Shown: positions 21,277-34,665, counted from the first letter of the stretch. The stretch: 64,000 bases of DNA from Diphasiastrum complanatum (GCA_029204225.1 CM055103.1:55263199-55327198); one strand, 5' to 3'. Translations and numbers: made by a program. Notes: generated from the sequence alone by a model not told the origin.

Positions 21277-22433
21277 ATGACAAACATGGGAGAATCCATT
21301 TTGAGTGAAAGTAGCAAATTGGATGGGATTTCTAACTATGCAGTGTGGAAATTCAAAATGAAAAACATACTGATGGAGAAAGACGTGTGGGATGTCGTCA
21401 CAGGTGATGAGAGAAGGCCACCAAATGAAGCGGACATCAAAGTGTTTGACAAGAAAGTGAGGAAAGCTTTGACCTTCACTAACTTGTCAGTGAAGGATCA
21501 CATTATTACCCACATTTGTGATGTTGTTACACCCAAAAAGGCATGGGATGTGCTAAAGGAGCAGTTCAAGATGTCAAATCCAGCTAGAATCATGTTTCTA
21601 AAGTCAAAATTGAATAGTGCCTGCATGGAGTAAGGACAGCACATTCAGATTTGTATGACCAGAATTAAGACAATGAGGGATGAACTGCATTCTATTGGTG
21701 AGCGCTTACGTGATGTGGAGCCGGTGCACAATGCATTGTGTGGCATTGCAAAAGCCTATCAAATGTTAGTGAGTGGAATAGCATCAAGAGAAAGATTGCC
21801 AACCTTTGACGAGCTCATAGGAATCTTGATGCAGGAAGAGCAACGATGAGAAATGGTGAAAGCTAGACATCAAAATACTGATGATCAGGCACTTGCGACA
21901 TGCCAAAAACAAGGCAAAGGCAAGGGTAAGAAGAAGTCTAAACAACAATTTTCCAAGACTCAGGAGGATGAGGGATCTTCCAGCAAGACCAAGAAGAAAG
22001 GCAAGTGCTTCCATTGCGGTAAAAAGGGGCATTGGAAGAGTGAATGTTGGAAATTTCTAGTGGAACAAGACAAGGGAAAACCAAAGCAAGCAGGTAACCT
22101 TGTCGATGAGGGTGAGATTGAAGACTCTAGCATCTTCATATTAGCATTGTTATCTAATCAAGATGATCATGCATGGTATATTGACTCGGGAGCCACAAGA
22201 CACTTGACAGGTAACAAGGATTGGTTCAGTAGCATGAAAGTGTTGGATAATGGAATGTATGTTTCACAAGAAAATGGTGATGTGTGCAAAATCAAGGGGA
22301 TAGGCACCGTTTCAATCCAACTACCTGATGGCAAAAGCAGGATGATAAGGGAGGTACTTTACACACCATGTTTGAAGAAAAATTTACTTTCTGTTGGAGT
22401 TAATACTGATCAAAAGTTGAAAGTAGAATTTGC
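21277..22433 (+). pseudogene. Copia A gag-protease
   Basis: One continuous frame broken only by two stops (TAA at 21631, TGA at 21847). The N-terminal gag domain contains YAVWKFKMKNILMEKDVWDVV and KAWDVLKEQF. The zinc knuckle CFHCGKKGHWKSEC starts near codon 244. Protease motif WYIDSGATRHLTG has the catalytic Asp near codon 303, followed by VLYTPCLKKNLLSV. Truncated after about codon 385 by fusion to the LTR fragment, so pol is absent. It looks relatively young, with few inactivating changes. Confidence 0.9.
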
Positions 22434-22887
<454 letters not shown>

Positions 22888-22959
22888 TGAGATGTGAGTG
22901 ATTTGTTGAACTATAGATTGATTACATTTGTGCATTTCATAGTAGTTTGGTTATTGTTT

Positions 22960-23885
22960 GATTGAGCCACGCTATGGAAAATCACACATCTCCATAAAGA
23001 AGATGTTGTCAAGGCAGCAAAATCAATCACCAGCTTCATTATTTGAGGGTAAGGAAATGGTTTCAAGTCATTAATAGAGCCAGGCATTCTGAAACCATAT
23101 GGAATATCCACAATGGCAAGAGTATACTCATGCTTTGGGACTTCTTCTATCAATTTTGAGACATCTAAACAAACAATCCGATACGTAAATGTCCTCATCA
23201 GATCCAATAGACAAGTGAAGGTTTTATAATCCTCGGACATTGGCAGGAGGGAATCTTTTAACTGAATTCTCATTCATTCTTCCTTAGCCCTCTATATATG
23301 CGACAGAAAGTTTGGAGGGCAATCCAAGTCCTCTCCAACCTTTGACTTCTTTGGCTGTAAAACCACAACAACAAATATATTTGTTTAATTATACATTTTA
23401 AAGAGCTAAATCAAAACATAAATATATTATTTCTACATTCTTACCTTATAGTTTTGGATGGTGAAAAAACCTAATCTTTTCAACAAATGACATCTTGGCC
23501 TTGTAATCGTTATCATTATTGTGATCCCAGGCAAGTAACTTCGTTCTTCGAGTGTCAAATTACAGAATATTTTACATTCAACAAATCGAAAAATGTTGGT
23601 AGTCGGATAAGCGGCCACTAGATGTCAAAGCAATTGCTTTCAACTTGCACACATACAAAAATAGTCCTTCCTCTAGAGAATACGATAATGCCCAAGAATT
23701 ATTTGGCAATTTCTTAATGGAAGATGAGGAAGATTCTTTAACTGACTTTCCTTTTGGATCTTCCAATGTCTAGGCAATGGATCGGCTTGTCTGGCCTTCA
23801 ACATTGCTGGAATCTGTGTATCAGGCAATATTCCTAAATTTTGACTATCATGTGATAACTTTAGTCGTTTCTCAACATTTGCCAT
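22960..23885 (-). pseudogene. DNA methyltransferase-like gene, copy 2 (truncated)
   Basis: Second copy of the 7089-9060 gene. It keeps the N-terminal part (23885-23578), a shortened helical part with an extra frameshift near 23545, and the DPPY-like exon with DIPYGF (codon D at 23108). The segment equivalent to 8039-8648 is deleted, fusing the helical part to the micro-exon region (TIQNYK). The 3' end, with the QKP motif, is lost at the junction at 22960, where it meets GA-repeat flank. An extra in-frame TAG arises near 23295. Clearly non-functional. Confidence 0.55.
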
Positions 23886-24185
23886 TCCTTTTTCAATTTT
23901 TTGCTCTTAAAAATTAAAATAATACTCGTTATTCACGGTCATTCAACATCTAATTTTTTGTTTTTAAAAATAATATATCACATAAGAAAGCTTAATTTAG
24001 CTTGTTATTTTAACATAAATTTGGCTAAACTTGGTAAAATGTTAGCTATGGATTCGATCACAACAGAGTTTTTAGTCATTGGATCTAATTTACAAATATC
24101 ATCGACATGTAGTTCAAACTACTTCCTATAACCTTAAAATAAATGCAACAACTATCACCATTTCAATGGACTGCAACGAAATATT

Positions 24186-24757
24186 GTGCTAACTCGATAC
24201 GGTGCATCGAGCTGGTAATCTAGCTCAATGTCTACATCGCGTTGGTGATACAACATTATGCACTGCATCAACTAGGTAATCATCTCGATGCACTACATCG
24301 AGCAGGTTAAAAAACCGATGTGCTAGTAATATGTTAGTCTAATTTTGATGCAGTGCATCGATGTGGGTAACAAACTCGATGCACTGCATTGAGTTGTATC
24401 ACCAGTGCATCGAGTTGGACACACTATTGGACACACTAACTCGATGCAATGCATCGAGTTGGACACACCAACATCGAGTTGGTGGTCCATCTCGATGCAT
24501 TGCATCAAAATGGTGTGTCCAACTCGATGCAGTGCATCGACTAACTCGATGCACTACATCGAGTTGGACACACCAACTTGATGCATTGCATCGAGTTGGT
24601 GGTCCATCTCGATGTATTGCATCGAAATGGTGTGTCCAACTCGATGCAATGCATTGAGTTGGTGGTACAATTCGATGCAGTGCATCAAGTTTGTTACCCG
24701 CATCAATGCACTACATCGAAATGTCCCTCATTTCGATGCACTGCATCGAAATTAGAC
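24186..24757. repeat. Palindromic minisatellite, main array of copy 2
   Basis: Same family and same intergenic place as 9100-9605, with different unit variants and number (some units ACTACATCG). Before it, 23870-24185 is AT-rich sequence absent from copy 1. Confidence 0.92.
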
Positions 24758-25132
24758 TAACATATTACTCAACCCTAGGAAAGCAGTGGCAAATTTTTTT
24801 AACCCTAGGAATCTGCGGCAAGTGATACCCTTAAATAACACTACGGACATACTTGATGGTCTTCATTTTGTCAAGGCAAGGGGAAGGGAATGCAGTGCAG
24901 GATCTTGCGCAATCAGTCACGCCTTCGTAGATGCTCAAGGAGGATCTTTGCGAGAACACTCTGCTCACCAGGAAATGTCGTGCAAAATGATATTGGGTGG
25001 GCCCTTTTATACTTCCTCCCTTTTCAAATATGGAAAGTTGTCTTGTCAAGCTTAAAATAATTAAAATAATCTCTATTTTTGTCGTGACATGCATAATGTT
25101 GATTTTTAAATATTTTTTCACTCGATTTATAG

Positions 25133-27975
25133 AGACCCTACCCACAATTCATCTTGTGAGGTGAGCCTCTCGTTTTCTTCATATGAAGGAGCCCCAGTGG
25201 TCGGTGTAAACAACATATCACAAAATGTGTCAGGAGACGTGTCAAAAAATGTGTCAGAGAACATGTCAAAGAATTTGTTAAATCCTGTGCATAGCAAGGA
25301 CAATGGGATTTTATAGTTCTCATCTATTGATGTCCCATTATATTTACGACCATGTTTTGGCGATAAACCAATATCTCTAACGATATATTATCATTTGGGT
25401 CGTTTGGTTCTAACAATCATTGTGCCAATGTTGACACTCGATTTGAGAGTGTGGAAGTTGACATGCTCACTGAGTCAAGCAGCAATCAGTCAGATAGTGA
25501 GACTAATGAGAAAATTGATTACCAAGAATGTTCGCCAATTGTATTTCGTCGCAGGAGGCGTTCCTTTGGTAAGGATAGGAAAGATTTTTTGACAGCTGAT
25601 CAACAAGGTCAGGAAGCATTGCATTCATTTTGTTGCAATGCAAATTGTTTAATAAAGTCGGGAAAACAAAAGATAAAAAGATGGAGAACTTTTTATTTAG
25701 GTCTGAGTCCTAGTGAGCAAGACGTGTTTCTATCCTCACAATTGATACCTTGTTTAAAAAAAATGTTTGACTATAGTCTGGGAAATGACCTCGTTTGTAG
25801 AGGGGCATTTAAAATGTGTTGAGCCTTGGCAACTCTCAACTAGAGAGGATAAAGTACAAAATTAATAAGTTCGGTCATATCCAACCATCTCCGAAGGTTG
25901 TGGGTGATGTTGCACAACACACATTGTTATGGATGGAGAAATATTTTCGTCTTCATTACGAGGTCAACTGGTAAATTCCATCTTGCTGATAACTTTACTC
26001 GAATGGAGATTTTTTCAGTATACAAAGAGCATATGATTCAAAACAATGACAGGTATATATATTATTTATATTTCACAAAAGTTTGGAAAAGAGATTTCAA
26101 TAATGTCTCTATTCCACGAAAAGTGCAAATGGGATATGCAGTACATGTGTAGAATTGAAAAGTAAAAGAAAAGCCTTAAGGGATCCGATGGAGATTGCGA
26201 TGGTAAATTCAGCTTTGAATGATCATAGAGGAGAGGAACAAGCAACGGAACATCAAAAAATAATGCATCACCATAAAAAATGCTTTGGGTTTCCAGAGAA
26301 GTATTTTGGCATTGTCATTGATGGTATGGATCGAAAAAAGACACAGTTGTCTCACTTCGCACGACTACCAAAGGATCTTCACGAAGAAATGATGATTCAA
26401 GCACATTTGGTCGGTTGCTTGATATACAATGAAATTGTTCATCCCCGAGTATTTTTCACGTATCCTAACGTACATAATGATCCCAACTTAACCGTGACTA
26501 TTATTCATCATGTTTTATCTTCATGGAGAGGATTGCTTCCGACTATTTTATATGTTTAGTTGGACAACACAACACAACAAGAGAGAATAAGAATCAAATG
26601 GTCTTCGGTTATTTGAATATGCTTGTGGAGAAGGGCGTTTTTAGAAAAGTAAAGGTTAATTTTCTATTGGTTGGACACACACACGATCAAATAGATCAAA
26701 TGTTCAGCACTTTCTCTAAAAAGTTGTCGCGGCGAGATGCATTTACACTTCCTATAATAATGTTCATCATAGAGGAAGCCTACACTTTGAAGCCAAGCAT
26801 ATTTCATCTCAAGGAGACAATTGACTTCAAGAAGTTTGTAAAGTCTTCAAGAGAACTATGTTTGAAAAAGTTCAATGACATTAGCTACCAGCACTGCTTT
26901 CTTATTAAAAAAAATATGGAAAATGAGGTTGTGTTAATGTATGGGAAACAACTGTCAACATGTAAACAATGGCTTCCAACAGATGGTTTGAAATTCTTGA
27001 TACATGTACCAGTTGCTCAGATGAAGTCCGCAAAGTAGATGCCTATGTTACTTGCCAAAGAAGTTAAAGATGCTGAAAAACAAACAAGACCTATTGATTA
27101 TCGAAAGTGCATAGAAGAGCATAAACTTCTAATCGAGAAAGCAAAAAAATATGCGAGAGAACAAGATACTAAATGGTGGGATACATTTTATGAGGAGCAA
27201 ATGGTGATATCAAGTAATATTGAGGACGACAAATGGGAAGTCGCATCTGACTTCTGTGGCCTGTCCATCAAAGTAATACAGAAACAGAGCACATATAGAT
27301 AACAAAACATCATGAATGTGTTAGAGAGACCAGAGAGATGTATCTTGGAGCAAGGCGGTCAACAAGCAGGAGGGACAGACTAGCCCAGATGTGGAAGGGT
27401 GACCCGCAAGATATCCAAGAGGGTACTTTGGTAGCTACACTGGCAACAAATGATGATCTCGGTCACCCCTTTTGGATTGGAAACTACTCACACTTCATCG
27501 AGACGATATCACATTCAAGATTAAAGACATAATTGTGCATTGGTTTAAAACAGATGACATTGATCCATTCAAAGGGAGGTACAGCCTCGAGATGGTCCGT
27601 ACAGTAGTGCATGGTAAAGGGAAGAAGCGGAAAACAAAGAATACTCCAAATTCTTCTCTATTGTCTTTAGAAGAAGTGGATATTTGAGTGTACGACTTCA
27701 TGCTCACCACAACAGGTCATTTGACAAAGTCCTTTATTGAAATCCTAAAGCAAAAAATTCCCACGACAAACGATGTGGGACCGTCCTCACGAACCAGAAG
27801 AAGTATGGGAAACTATGAAAATTACGGCTTGCATCATGAGGAAGGCAATGTTTTAGTACATAGTGAAGAAGAGGATGCTTCTTCCACCACTTCAGGATCA
27901 TCACCTATAACTATTGATAGTGATGGGATTCATAGTGACCAGCATTTGGACATGTATGAGTCCAAAGAGTTTTGA
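25133..27975 (+). pseudogene. DUF7869-like (transposase-like) gene, copy 2, fuller
   Basis: The order of segments resembles DUF7869-family proteins: basic Cys-containing N-terminus (25451-25822), a linker, YLYFTKVWKRDF (about 26070), then the core. The core has GIVIDGMDRKKTQLSHF (about 26310), GCLIYNEIVHPRVFF, HNDPNLTVTIIHHVLSSW, a damaged LDNT/RENKN site (about 26560-26600) and FLLVGHTHDQIDQMFS (about 26660-26710). Acidic residues in these three places suggest an RNase H-fold, DDE-like active site; that is inference. A stop in place of Gln at about 26557, a frameshift there, and stops at 25820 and 26150 kill it. C-terminal helical segment 27039-27302; serine-rich tail to 27975. Confidence 0.65.
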
Positions 27976-27999
27976 ATATCGCGTGTGTCACAAAATATA

Positions 28000-29413
28000 A
28001 GTGCTTACATTTTTTGTTTGTCACTTTTATATCATAAGCGTATGAGCATTTTAAAAATGTGCTTCTTTTTAAAACATGGTACTCTTTGAAAGGAAATGTT
28101 CTTCCAAGTGGTCTTGAGAACCCCAAAAACAGTATAATTGTAGTCCTTGTCAAGAGCCAAAAAAGTCTTTCTTTTAATGTAATTTGAAAAACACTTTGCG
28201 CATGCGTATTGCTTTTTTTGTTGACACCCATAAAAAGAGGTCATTTTTTGAAGTATCTTAGGGATATTCCAAATGTTTCCCCTTAGTTGGAAAAATTACC
28301 CATTCAATAGGAAATTGTGTTAAATTTGTATATAGATTATCATTGTAATCAATAACATAGAGTAACAAGATACATTGATCAATATACGCTCAAGCGCTCA
28401 TAGTCATTGAGGCATCAACTTATCAGAGACCGACACAGTAGATGCTTTCATGCATTGATTATTCTGTTTTGTCTGACTCTCTATATTGATGTGTTTGACT
28501 GTCTGCTCTTCCGCTTCTGCAAAGCAACTCTGATTATTTGTGTTCGCCTATGAAAATCATAGTGCATGCACTGAGGATCTGATTCCTTCACCCTCTTGAT
28601 TCTGACAAAAATTTCATATACAAATATGATTCAAAATGTTAGATCTAGGCCAAAAATGATTGTACTACATGCAAATTACTTCTATGTTAGAAAATTCAAT
28701 CACTAGCTTGCTAATTTGATCAAACACACTAATAGAATGGCAATTGATTCAAAAGGTATGCAGAAATTGCTCAAATATGATGCTAAGCCTCTATTTACAA
28801 TTAAAATCACATTAATCTCGTGATGTATATGCACATCAATCAAGCACATAGCATCATCTCTACACAAATGTGGAAGAATGTCAAAATGAGATGATGATAT
28901 CCCACCAAAAACTTCTCCAAATCAAATGTGAAGAAAGGCTTAAGTTCTCTAGCATAGGGCTTGCTATCAATAAATTATAGTGATGGCTCTTTCTTTTCTC
29001 TTTAGGTGTCATATACTTAAAATAGCCATTATGTAGGACCAGAATATTGAATGTCTCAATTTTATGGAGAAGTCCACCTCATACTTCATCAAGTGAAAGC
29101 GGGAAGAACAAAATTCGCTAGGGAAACAATGGATTGTGCGCAGGTGCCATGAGACCATCACCAATTTTGGTGGGGGATAATGAACTTAACTCTATGACAA
29201 ACCATGGTTCAAGTGGCACATAGACTAGATTAATGAGACATTAGTCAAATTTGTGATTGGCAATGGACCATTGAGTCCTATGTGTTACCTTTTCATTGGA
29301 TACACAAACATGATTAAAGTTAATAAAATTAAGAAAAGAGGCTCTTTTTGAGTTCAAAAGGGCCCTAATCACAGACTCTATTGTGGATCTGGGTCTCCTT
29401 GACGCCATGTTTT

Positions 29414-29416
<3 letters not shown>
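28000..29416. other. Non-coding stretch, copy 2
   Basis: 28000-28564 is absent from copy 1 (deletion joined at GCATGCACTGAGG). 28565-29416 is AT-rich and matches copy 1. No gene is seen. Confidence 0.55.

Positions 29417-29461
<45 letters not shown>
29417..29461. repeat. CT microsatellite
   Basis: (CT)n of about 45 bp. The copy-1 equivalent (12338-12354) is much shorter, so the tract changed length after the block duplicated. Confidence 0.95.
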
Positions 29462-29465
<4 letters not shown>

Positions 29466-29474
29466 TCAAACTCT

Positions 29475-30080
29475 TGTAATGGCCCAAGAGGGTGCTTCAT
29501 CACTTGAGAGAAATGACGAGCCATTTAACTATGATGAGTCCAATTGGAGCGGAGATAGCAAAGTATATTGAAAGTTGAACTATGGTTATGTTTCCATTCA
29601 AGGCTGGAAGACTTGCAACTAGGGGCAACCAAAAGCAACAATTAGCTGTTCTATAGTCAAAAGAAGCAAGGTACATTGGATTGTATCAAGCAACAAATGA
29701 GTATGTTTTCATATATGAGTAAAGAGCTTGGAAATTGAGATGAGTGATTTATGCTTTATAATGATAATCAATGTCATCAATAAATGAGTATGTTTTGATA
29801 CAATATATAAGTAAAGAGGTTAGAATCTAAATAAATTAATTTATGTTTTGTAATGGTAATCAATATCATGTGTTTTTAGGAACATAGGTTTCCACAAGTG
29901 AAGCAAAGATATTGAACATTGTCTCATTGATTTAGAGCATAATTAGTTTTCAAATTTCCATTTAGGCAACTAGAGAAAAGACTGCAGATTTGATGACAAC
30001 AACCCTTAGTAGAGCCACATCTTTGTTCCCAAAAAGCTGAAAAGAATAAACCTTTGCTATTTGCATTTCAATTGAGAGAG
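29475..30080 (+). pseudogene. Decayed Copia RNase H, copy 2
   Basis: Same relic as 12370-12960: DESNWSGDSKVY, GYVSIQGW, ATRGNQKQQLAVL, SKEARYIGLYQATNE, then a broken YNDNQ and a TADLM tail. Stops in all frames. Preceded by a CT tract (29417-29461). Confidence 0.7.
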
Positions 30081-30929
30081 GGATATTGAGAGCTAGCAAC
30101 CTGTTTTGGTCAATGGCGGATGTAGTGGGGCATATGACATGACTCTTGATTCTTAGAGTTTGATATATTTAAGATAATTATGATACATTGCAACAAATTA
30201 AAGATACAACTTTTGCTCTTGTTAAAATAGTCATGGCGTCTGTCTCTTGAGTCTTTGTGATTGGATTCCTTTTTTAATAGCTGACTTTCCTTCCATCGAT
30301 AATCGCAAGAGGCAGGCCGATAGAATCAATCACCAAATTTTTGATGGGGAATGCGTTGTGTCAACTAGAGATTGTAATGATTGTCCAAGTAATGTTTTAA
30401 AGCATTTGTTTGACGTGTTGCAGTATCACAAAATTTTGTTGGCTGTGTCTTAGCCCTGTGTCTTAGCCTGTCCTGCAGGAAGTTCTCTTGTTGATGGGGT
30501 CGGTCTAGATTCTACTTGCCCTACAAAAACAGGGATCAAATGATCACTCCTAGCATTACATTATACTCATCTTCTACATGGTGTAGTGTGATTTCATACT
30601 TCCTAGCAAAATTGAAAAGAAATGCCAACAGCCCATACGAAGAGAGTTTGCAATAGGTGGTTCCAATCAAATTGTCTTCTTTCTATAAACAGCTGTAAAA
30701 AACATAAATGATGACAAATTGAGTTAATGTGAACAATTTCACGTAGCCATCCTGATTAAACCATACACCTGCTCCGGCTCATCCGAGACTTATTAAGGGT
30801 GACATCGCTCAAGTAGTTAGCTGGAACGCAGTACCGTTCAACCTGCTTTAGATAAAATCTATATCAATCAAATCTACGCCTTTATCATCTCCTTTGACCA
30901 GTACTCAACAATCATGGAGAAACTTGAAG

Positions 30930-32153
30930 TCAACTGATTTGAGGGTGGCTGTTGGCAAATGACTGAACTAGACGTTTATCTCCAAAGCGTCCAGCTGCCA
31001 AAGCTTGCAAATATTCTATGTAGAAGAGTTCCCTGTACAAAGGACCCACCTTCGCATCCACTAGCTCGGGTGCGGGAAAGATCTTTTGATCTTTTGCTGG
31101 ATGGTAAAAGGTTACGTAGGATCGCCTTGTGCGGTCGCTGTTTACAATTGCTCTGTGGTTGGCGCTTTTGTATCTCCCGTTCGTAATCATCTGCACTCCA
31201 TAAATTCAGCAGTCATGTCAATTTACTTATCTACATGATCAGTTGAGAAATACAGACTGAACCGTCCCGTGCGGAGGCTCGTGCGACTGGGAAGTGCTTG
31301 AAAGGGGTAACAAAGGTCAAAGTCTGGGCTCGACGTTAGCGAACATTACGAACAAGTTAATACTCACGTCGATCTGGTCGAGCATGGAAGGAGACAAATT
31401 AAAAAGGCATACCAGTTGTCGTGCTTTGTTGTACGTGATTTTTATTTTTGTCATGAATTAGACCCAAAAGCATTTACCTCGATTTGATCTGCCAGATTGA
31501 CAACGAAAGCATTCGGATAATTTGGAACCAGCTCCCATGTATCGTTTGGGGCAGCCACTTGCAATCCGTCGCCTCGCCCTCTTGCATCAGAATGGTGATG
31601 CCTCCAATGTCAGAGTGTGCGGGCAGGCCAAGAGTTTTTCCTGGCTCTGGGCAGGGGGGCTAGCACTGGAATTCTATGTCTCCCCGAGAGCCTCCTTCAG
31701 ATAAGTGGGTCTGAGCCCAAGATTCTCAGAGATGACAGCCAGCAGCCGGTGAGCTAGGTCCAGTAGTGCTGCTGTGTACTTCTCCACAGTCTCTCTGAAT
31801 TCAGCTGGCTGCTGTGGCCAGTAGTTATAATGCCTTTCCGATAATGGAAGAGTGTGAAGCTCCACAAATTCACGCCAGAACTTGGGCTCCGCGTCGGTAA
31901 GGACCATACGGCTACCATAGCCCTCAGCTCCAATCACTGGCTTTCCAGCATATACAAGCTTTTCGTCCTTGGGCAGATCAAAGAACTTTGTACCCACTTC
32001 TTTCAGCTTATCCAGGAGCTCTACTGCCACCCCGTGATTGATAACTTGGAAGAAGCCATTCTTTTCACAGGCCTCAGCAATCTGAGCCCTGACGGAAGAA
32101 GCCAGTCGTTCATCGTTTAGGCCTGACAGATCAATTGGCTTCAAAGTTGCCAT
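30930..32153 (-). pseudogene. 2-oxoglutarate/Fe(II) dioxygenase A (inactivated)
   Basis: Paralogue of the gene at 34857-36082, head-to-head with it. Exon 1 runs from ATG at 32153 to 31478 (donor GTAAAT), intron 31191-31477, exon 2 31190-30930 (NGRYKSANHRAIVN, ending ...PQIS and stop). A 10-bp deletion near 31682 shifts the frame to a TAG, and a TGCTAG arises just after, so the iron-binding HxD region lies beyond a premature end. The encoded start (MATLKPIDLSGLND) and most of exon 1 match gene B closely. TATAAATAG at 32375-32364, about 215 bp upstream, is intact, so transcription may persist. Confidence 0.88.
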
Positions 32154-32363
32154 GAGTAATCAGTCTGTAGATGATCTACTAATTATATATTAATGCCGAA
32201 TAATGGATGTACAGGCACTACACTGTGTGTTCGAGCGTAGCAGCTGGGATGTGTGTCTTCTCTCAGATACTACTCTCACTATAGCTAGTGCGTACTGTAT
32301 TTGATGATGATGAGTGACAAGGAGTAAAGGGGAACTGTTTGTTAATAGAGTCAGATAGCCTCG

Positions 32364-32375
32364 CTATTTATAATA
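32364..32375 (-). promoter_or_regulatory. TATA box of dioxygenase A
   Basis: Minus strand TATTATAAATAG followed by CGAGGC, about 215 bp before the ATG. The paralogue B has TATTATAAGTAG followed by the same CGAGGC at the equivalent place. Confidence 0.6.
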
Positions 32376-32399
32376 GGTCACAAGACATTGTAATGAAAG

Positions 32400-32879
32400 C
32401 GTTAGTATTGTGATGACATCCCTTGATGCTGTTTTTTGGATGGATGCAATTTAGAGCTGTCTTCTCTCTTTACCCGTTTCTCCTTTGCAAAAGAATTGCC
32501 TGGAAAAGTGTGCCAAGTCAATTTCTGATCTCTCTTTGAAATCCGTAGACTGTTTCTCTTCGGACCATATGCTTTTGGGCCTTCGCCAAAGGCAAAGGCA
32601 ATAATATGTGGTCATGAATCATGATGTCACTAAAATTCAGGATTAAGTCACCATTTAAGAGAGGGGCTTAAATTTGAATGAAATTTTTAATTAATGGTTG
32701 GTATTTCTTAGATTTGGTCCTTATCGTGAGGTTTTTTTACTTCATATATGTAAATGATAAACGACAACGTCTTTGTCTTTTATGCATGAAAGTTTATTTA
32801 TTTTTGGGAGTATTACTACATATTGAAGCCTCTTTATTGACTATCCAAACCTATAGAACCAATAAAAAACAAACAAATC
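32400..32879. other. Upstream flank of dioxygenase A
   Basis: 32400-32570 is recognisably homologous, inverted, to 34480-34620 upstream of gene B (for example ACCCGTTTCTCCTTTGCAA). The remainder is AT-rich with no gene. Confidence 0.55.
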
Positions 32880-33613
32880 AATTCGAGATGTAATAAATAC
32901 CTCGTGTATTTGTTTGGATTGTCCCTTATCCTTCAAAGATGTGTCCTATTGTGAAATGCACTTTATAAATCCAATGAAAACTACATCAATTTGAGATGTA
33001 GAAGATACCTCATGTATTTGCTTGAATTGTATCTTTTCCTTTAAAGATGCATCTTTGTTTTCTATAAAAGTAAACAATGATAAACAAACCACTCATTAAT
33101 TTTATTTTCAAACAATCATTGTTAGTTTACAAACCAATCAACAAAAATCAAACTGCTATGAAATGCAATTTATGATTCAAATGTAATTTACATCAATTTG
33201 AGATGTAGAAGATACCTCATCTATTAGCTTGTTTTTGTCTCTTTTCCTTCAAAGATGCATCTCATTTTTCTACAATTGAAAACAATGAGAAATATACAAA
33301 CAATCATTGTTAGTTACCACTCAACATAAAGTATACTACTATAAAAATGCACTTTATGATTCAAATGTAATTTACATGAATTTGAGATGTAAAAGATACC
33401 TAATGTTCTTGCTTGGATTGTCTCTTTTCCTTCAAAGATGGATCTTCTTTTTTTTTTCTACAAAGCAAACAATGAGAAACAAACCAATCATTAATCATGT
33501 TTTCAAAGAGTCATTGTTAGTTCACAAACCAATAAACAATAACCAAACTACTATGAAATGCACAAATGTAATCAATCTATAGTTCAACAAATCACTCACA
33601 TCTCTCTCTCTCT
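32880..33613. repeat. Diverged tandem repeat, units about 105-210 bp
   Basis: A recurring segment GAGATGTAGAAGATACCTCATGTATTTGCTTG-like appears at about 32887, 32994, 33202 and 33385, each followed by a CTTTTCCTTCAAAGATG motif and AACAATGA(G)AAACAAACC. The last unit ends in a CT tract (33601-33623). Fragments of this repeat lie beside Gypsy B LTRs at 5331, 15553 and 22888. Confidence 0.75.
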
Positions 33614-33623
33614 CTCTCTCTCT

Positions 33624-34653
33624 CAAAAAGGTCTCTTTTCACAAAAAAAATATTTTTATCTCCAAAAAGAGTTGAGGAACCCAATTTTCATTTTGCGTAT
33701 TTATTTTTTATCGAAAACTTTTACGTGGTAGTGCCACACATGGCAGATCCCAATTCTCATCCAATTGCTTATGATCTCCTTAACATGTATAAAAATCTAT
33801 CAATCACCACGCATGACTTCACATGTCCTAATTTTAGCTAATAATGAGTCTACCATGGCTTTTTGTTGTATATGTAGTTTCTTAATGCCCTGTAGAAGCT
33901 TCCCAAATGGACATGTGAGTCACTAATACCACTTCTTCATTGAGCCTTGCATCAATTATTCACATGCGAAAAAGAGCCTTTCTTGTAATATTCCATACAT
34001 CAAAAAATCATGTGTAAACTACAAGGTAAGGCCTAAATCAAAAAAGGCACCAAGTATTAAAGAATTTCATTCAAATTCAAGCTGCTCTTTAATGGTGACT
34101 TAACGAGGAATTTTAGTAACATCATGAACACGGACTCTTGCCTTGGGCCACAAGGGGAATGCTTAAGTAGTGTACTCCAGGAGTGCACTGCAGTGTTGGC
34201 CCCACTCCATCCAAGGGTGTTGGATGGAGTTAAGGGAGAGAAAATATATCTTTCCCCTTGGATGGTGTGGGACCTGTGCAGCATAGGCATTGCAGGTGCC
34301 AGGTGCCTCTAAGGTGCACTCTCTAATGAGAGCAGGCCACAAGCATATGATTTGGACATATAGTAAGACAAAATCTATGTATTATGTTGTCCAAAGAGAA
34401 ACAAACATTACAATTTACCGTGAGCAAGGGACATGGACTTGTTCAGTGAGGTCAACAAATAAACTTGATTCCGAGTAAGTTCGGACCAAGACATTCTCTT
34501 TATCCACGTTTGACCTGGCACACTTTGAATTGCAAAGGAGAAACGGGTCAACAAGAAAAAGCAAGATAGAAAAGAAAGCTCTAATCCATCCAAAAAAGAG
34601 AATCAAGGCATCTCCTCATAATAGTAACGCTGTCCTTGCGGCTTCTTGGGATT
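33624..34653. other. Intergenic space between the two dioxygenases
   Basis: No gene is seen. 34130-34320 is GC-richer and contains direct repeats around CTCCATCCAAGGGTGTTGGATGGAG (an inverted repeat), perhaps an LTR remnant. 34480-34620 is the B-side upstream homology. Confidence 0.45.
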
Positions 34654-34665
34654 TATTATAAGTAG
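34654..34665 (+). promoter_or_regulatory. TATA box of dioxygenase B
   Basis: TATTATAAGTAG, about 200 bp before the ATG, in sequence matched by the TATA region of gene A. Differs from A by one base in the core (TATAAG against TATAAA). Confidence 0.55.

Larger units (their letters stand above)
19851..22433 (+). mobile_element. Copia element A, 5' part (LTR, leader, gag-protease)
   Basis: LTR 19851-20120, primer site TTGGTATCAGAGCC from 20122, a long leader to 21276, then gag and protease. It is cut at about 22433, where it meets a reverse-oriented Gypsy B LTR fragment; the junction lies at GCACACATCTCC, shared with the LTR. Integrase, reverse transcriptase, RNase H and the 3' LTR are missing. 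Confidence 0.85.
22960..31066. repeat. Duplicated block, copy 2
   Basis: Direct-orientation copy of 7538-13869, beginning at a shared GATTGAGCC immediately after a GA-microsatellite flank. It lacks the segment equivalent to 8039-8648 (deletion joined at a short TGG), but keeps the DUF7869-like central region (25895-26920) and 27655-28560. Unlike copy 1 it runs on without a break into the rest of dioxygenase gene A, so this side shows the original join. Confidence 0.93.
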
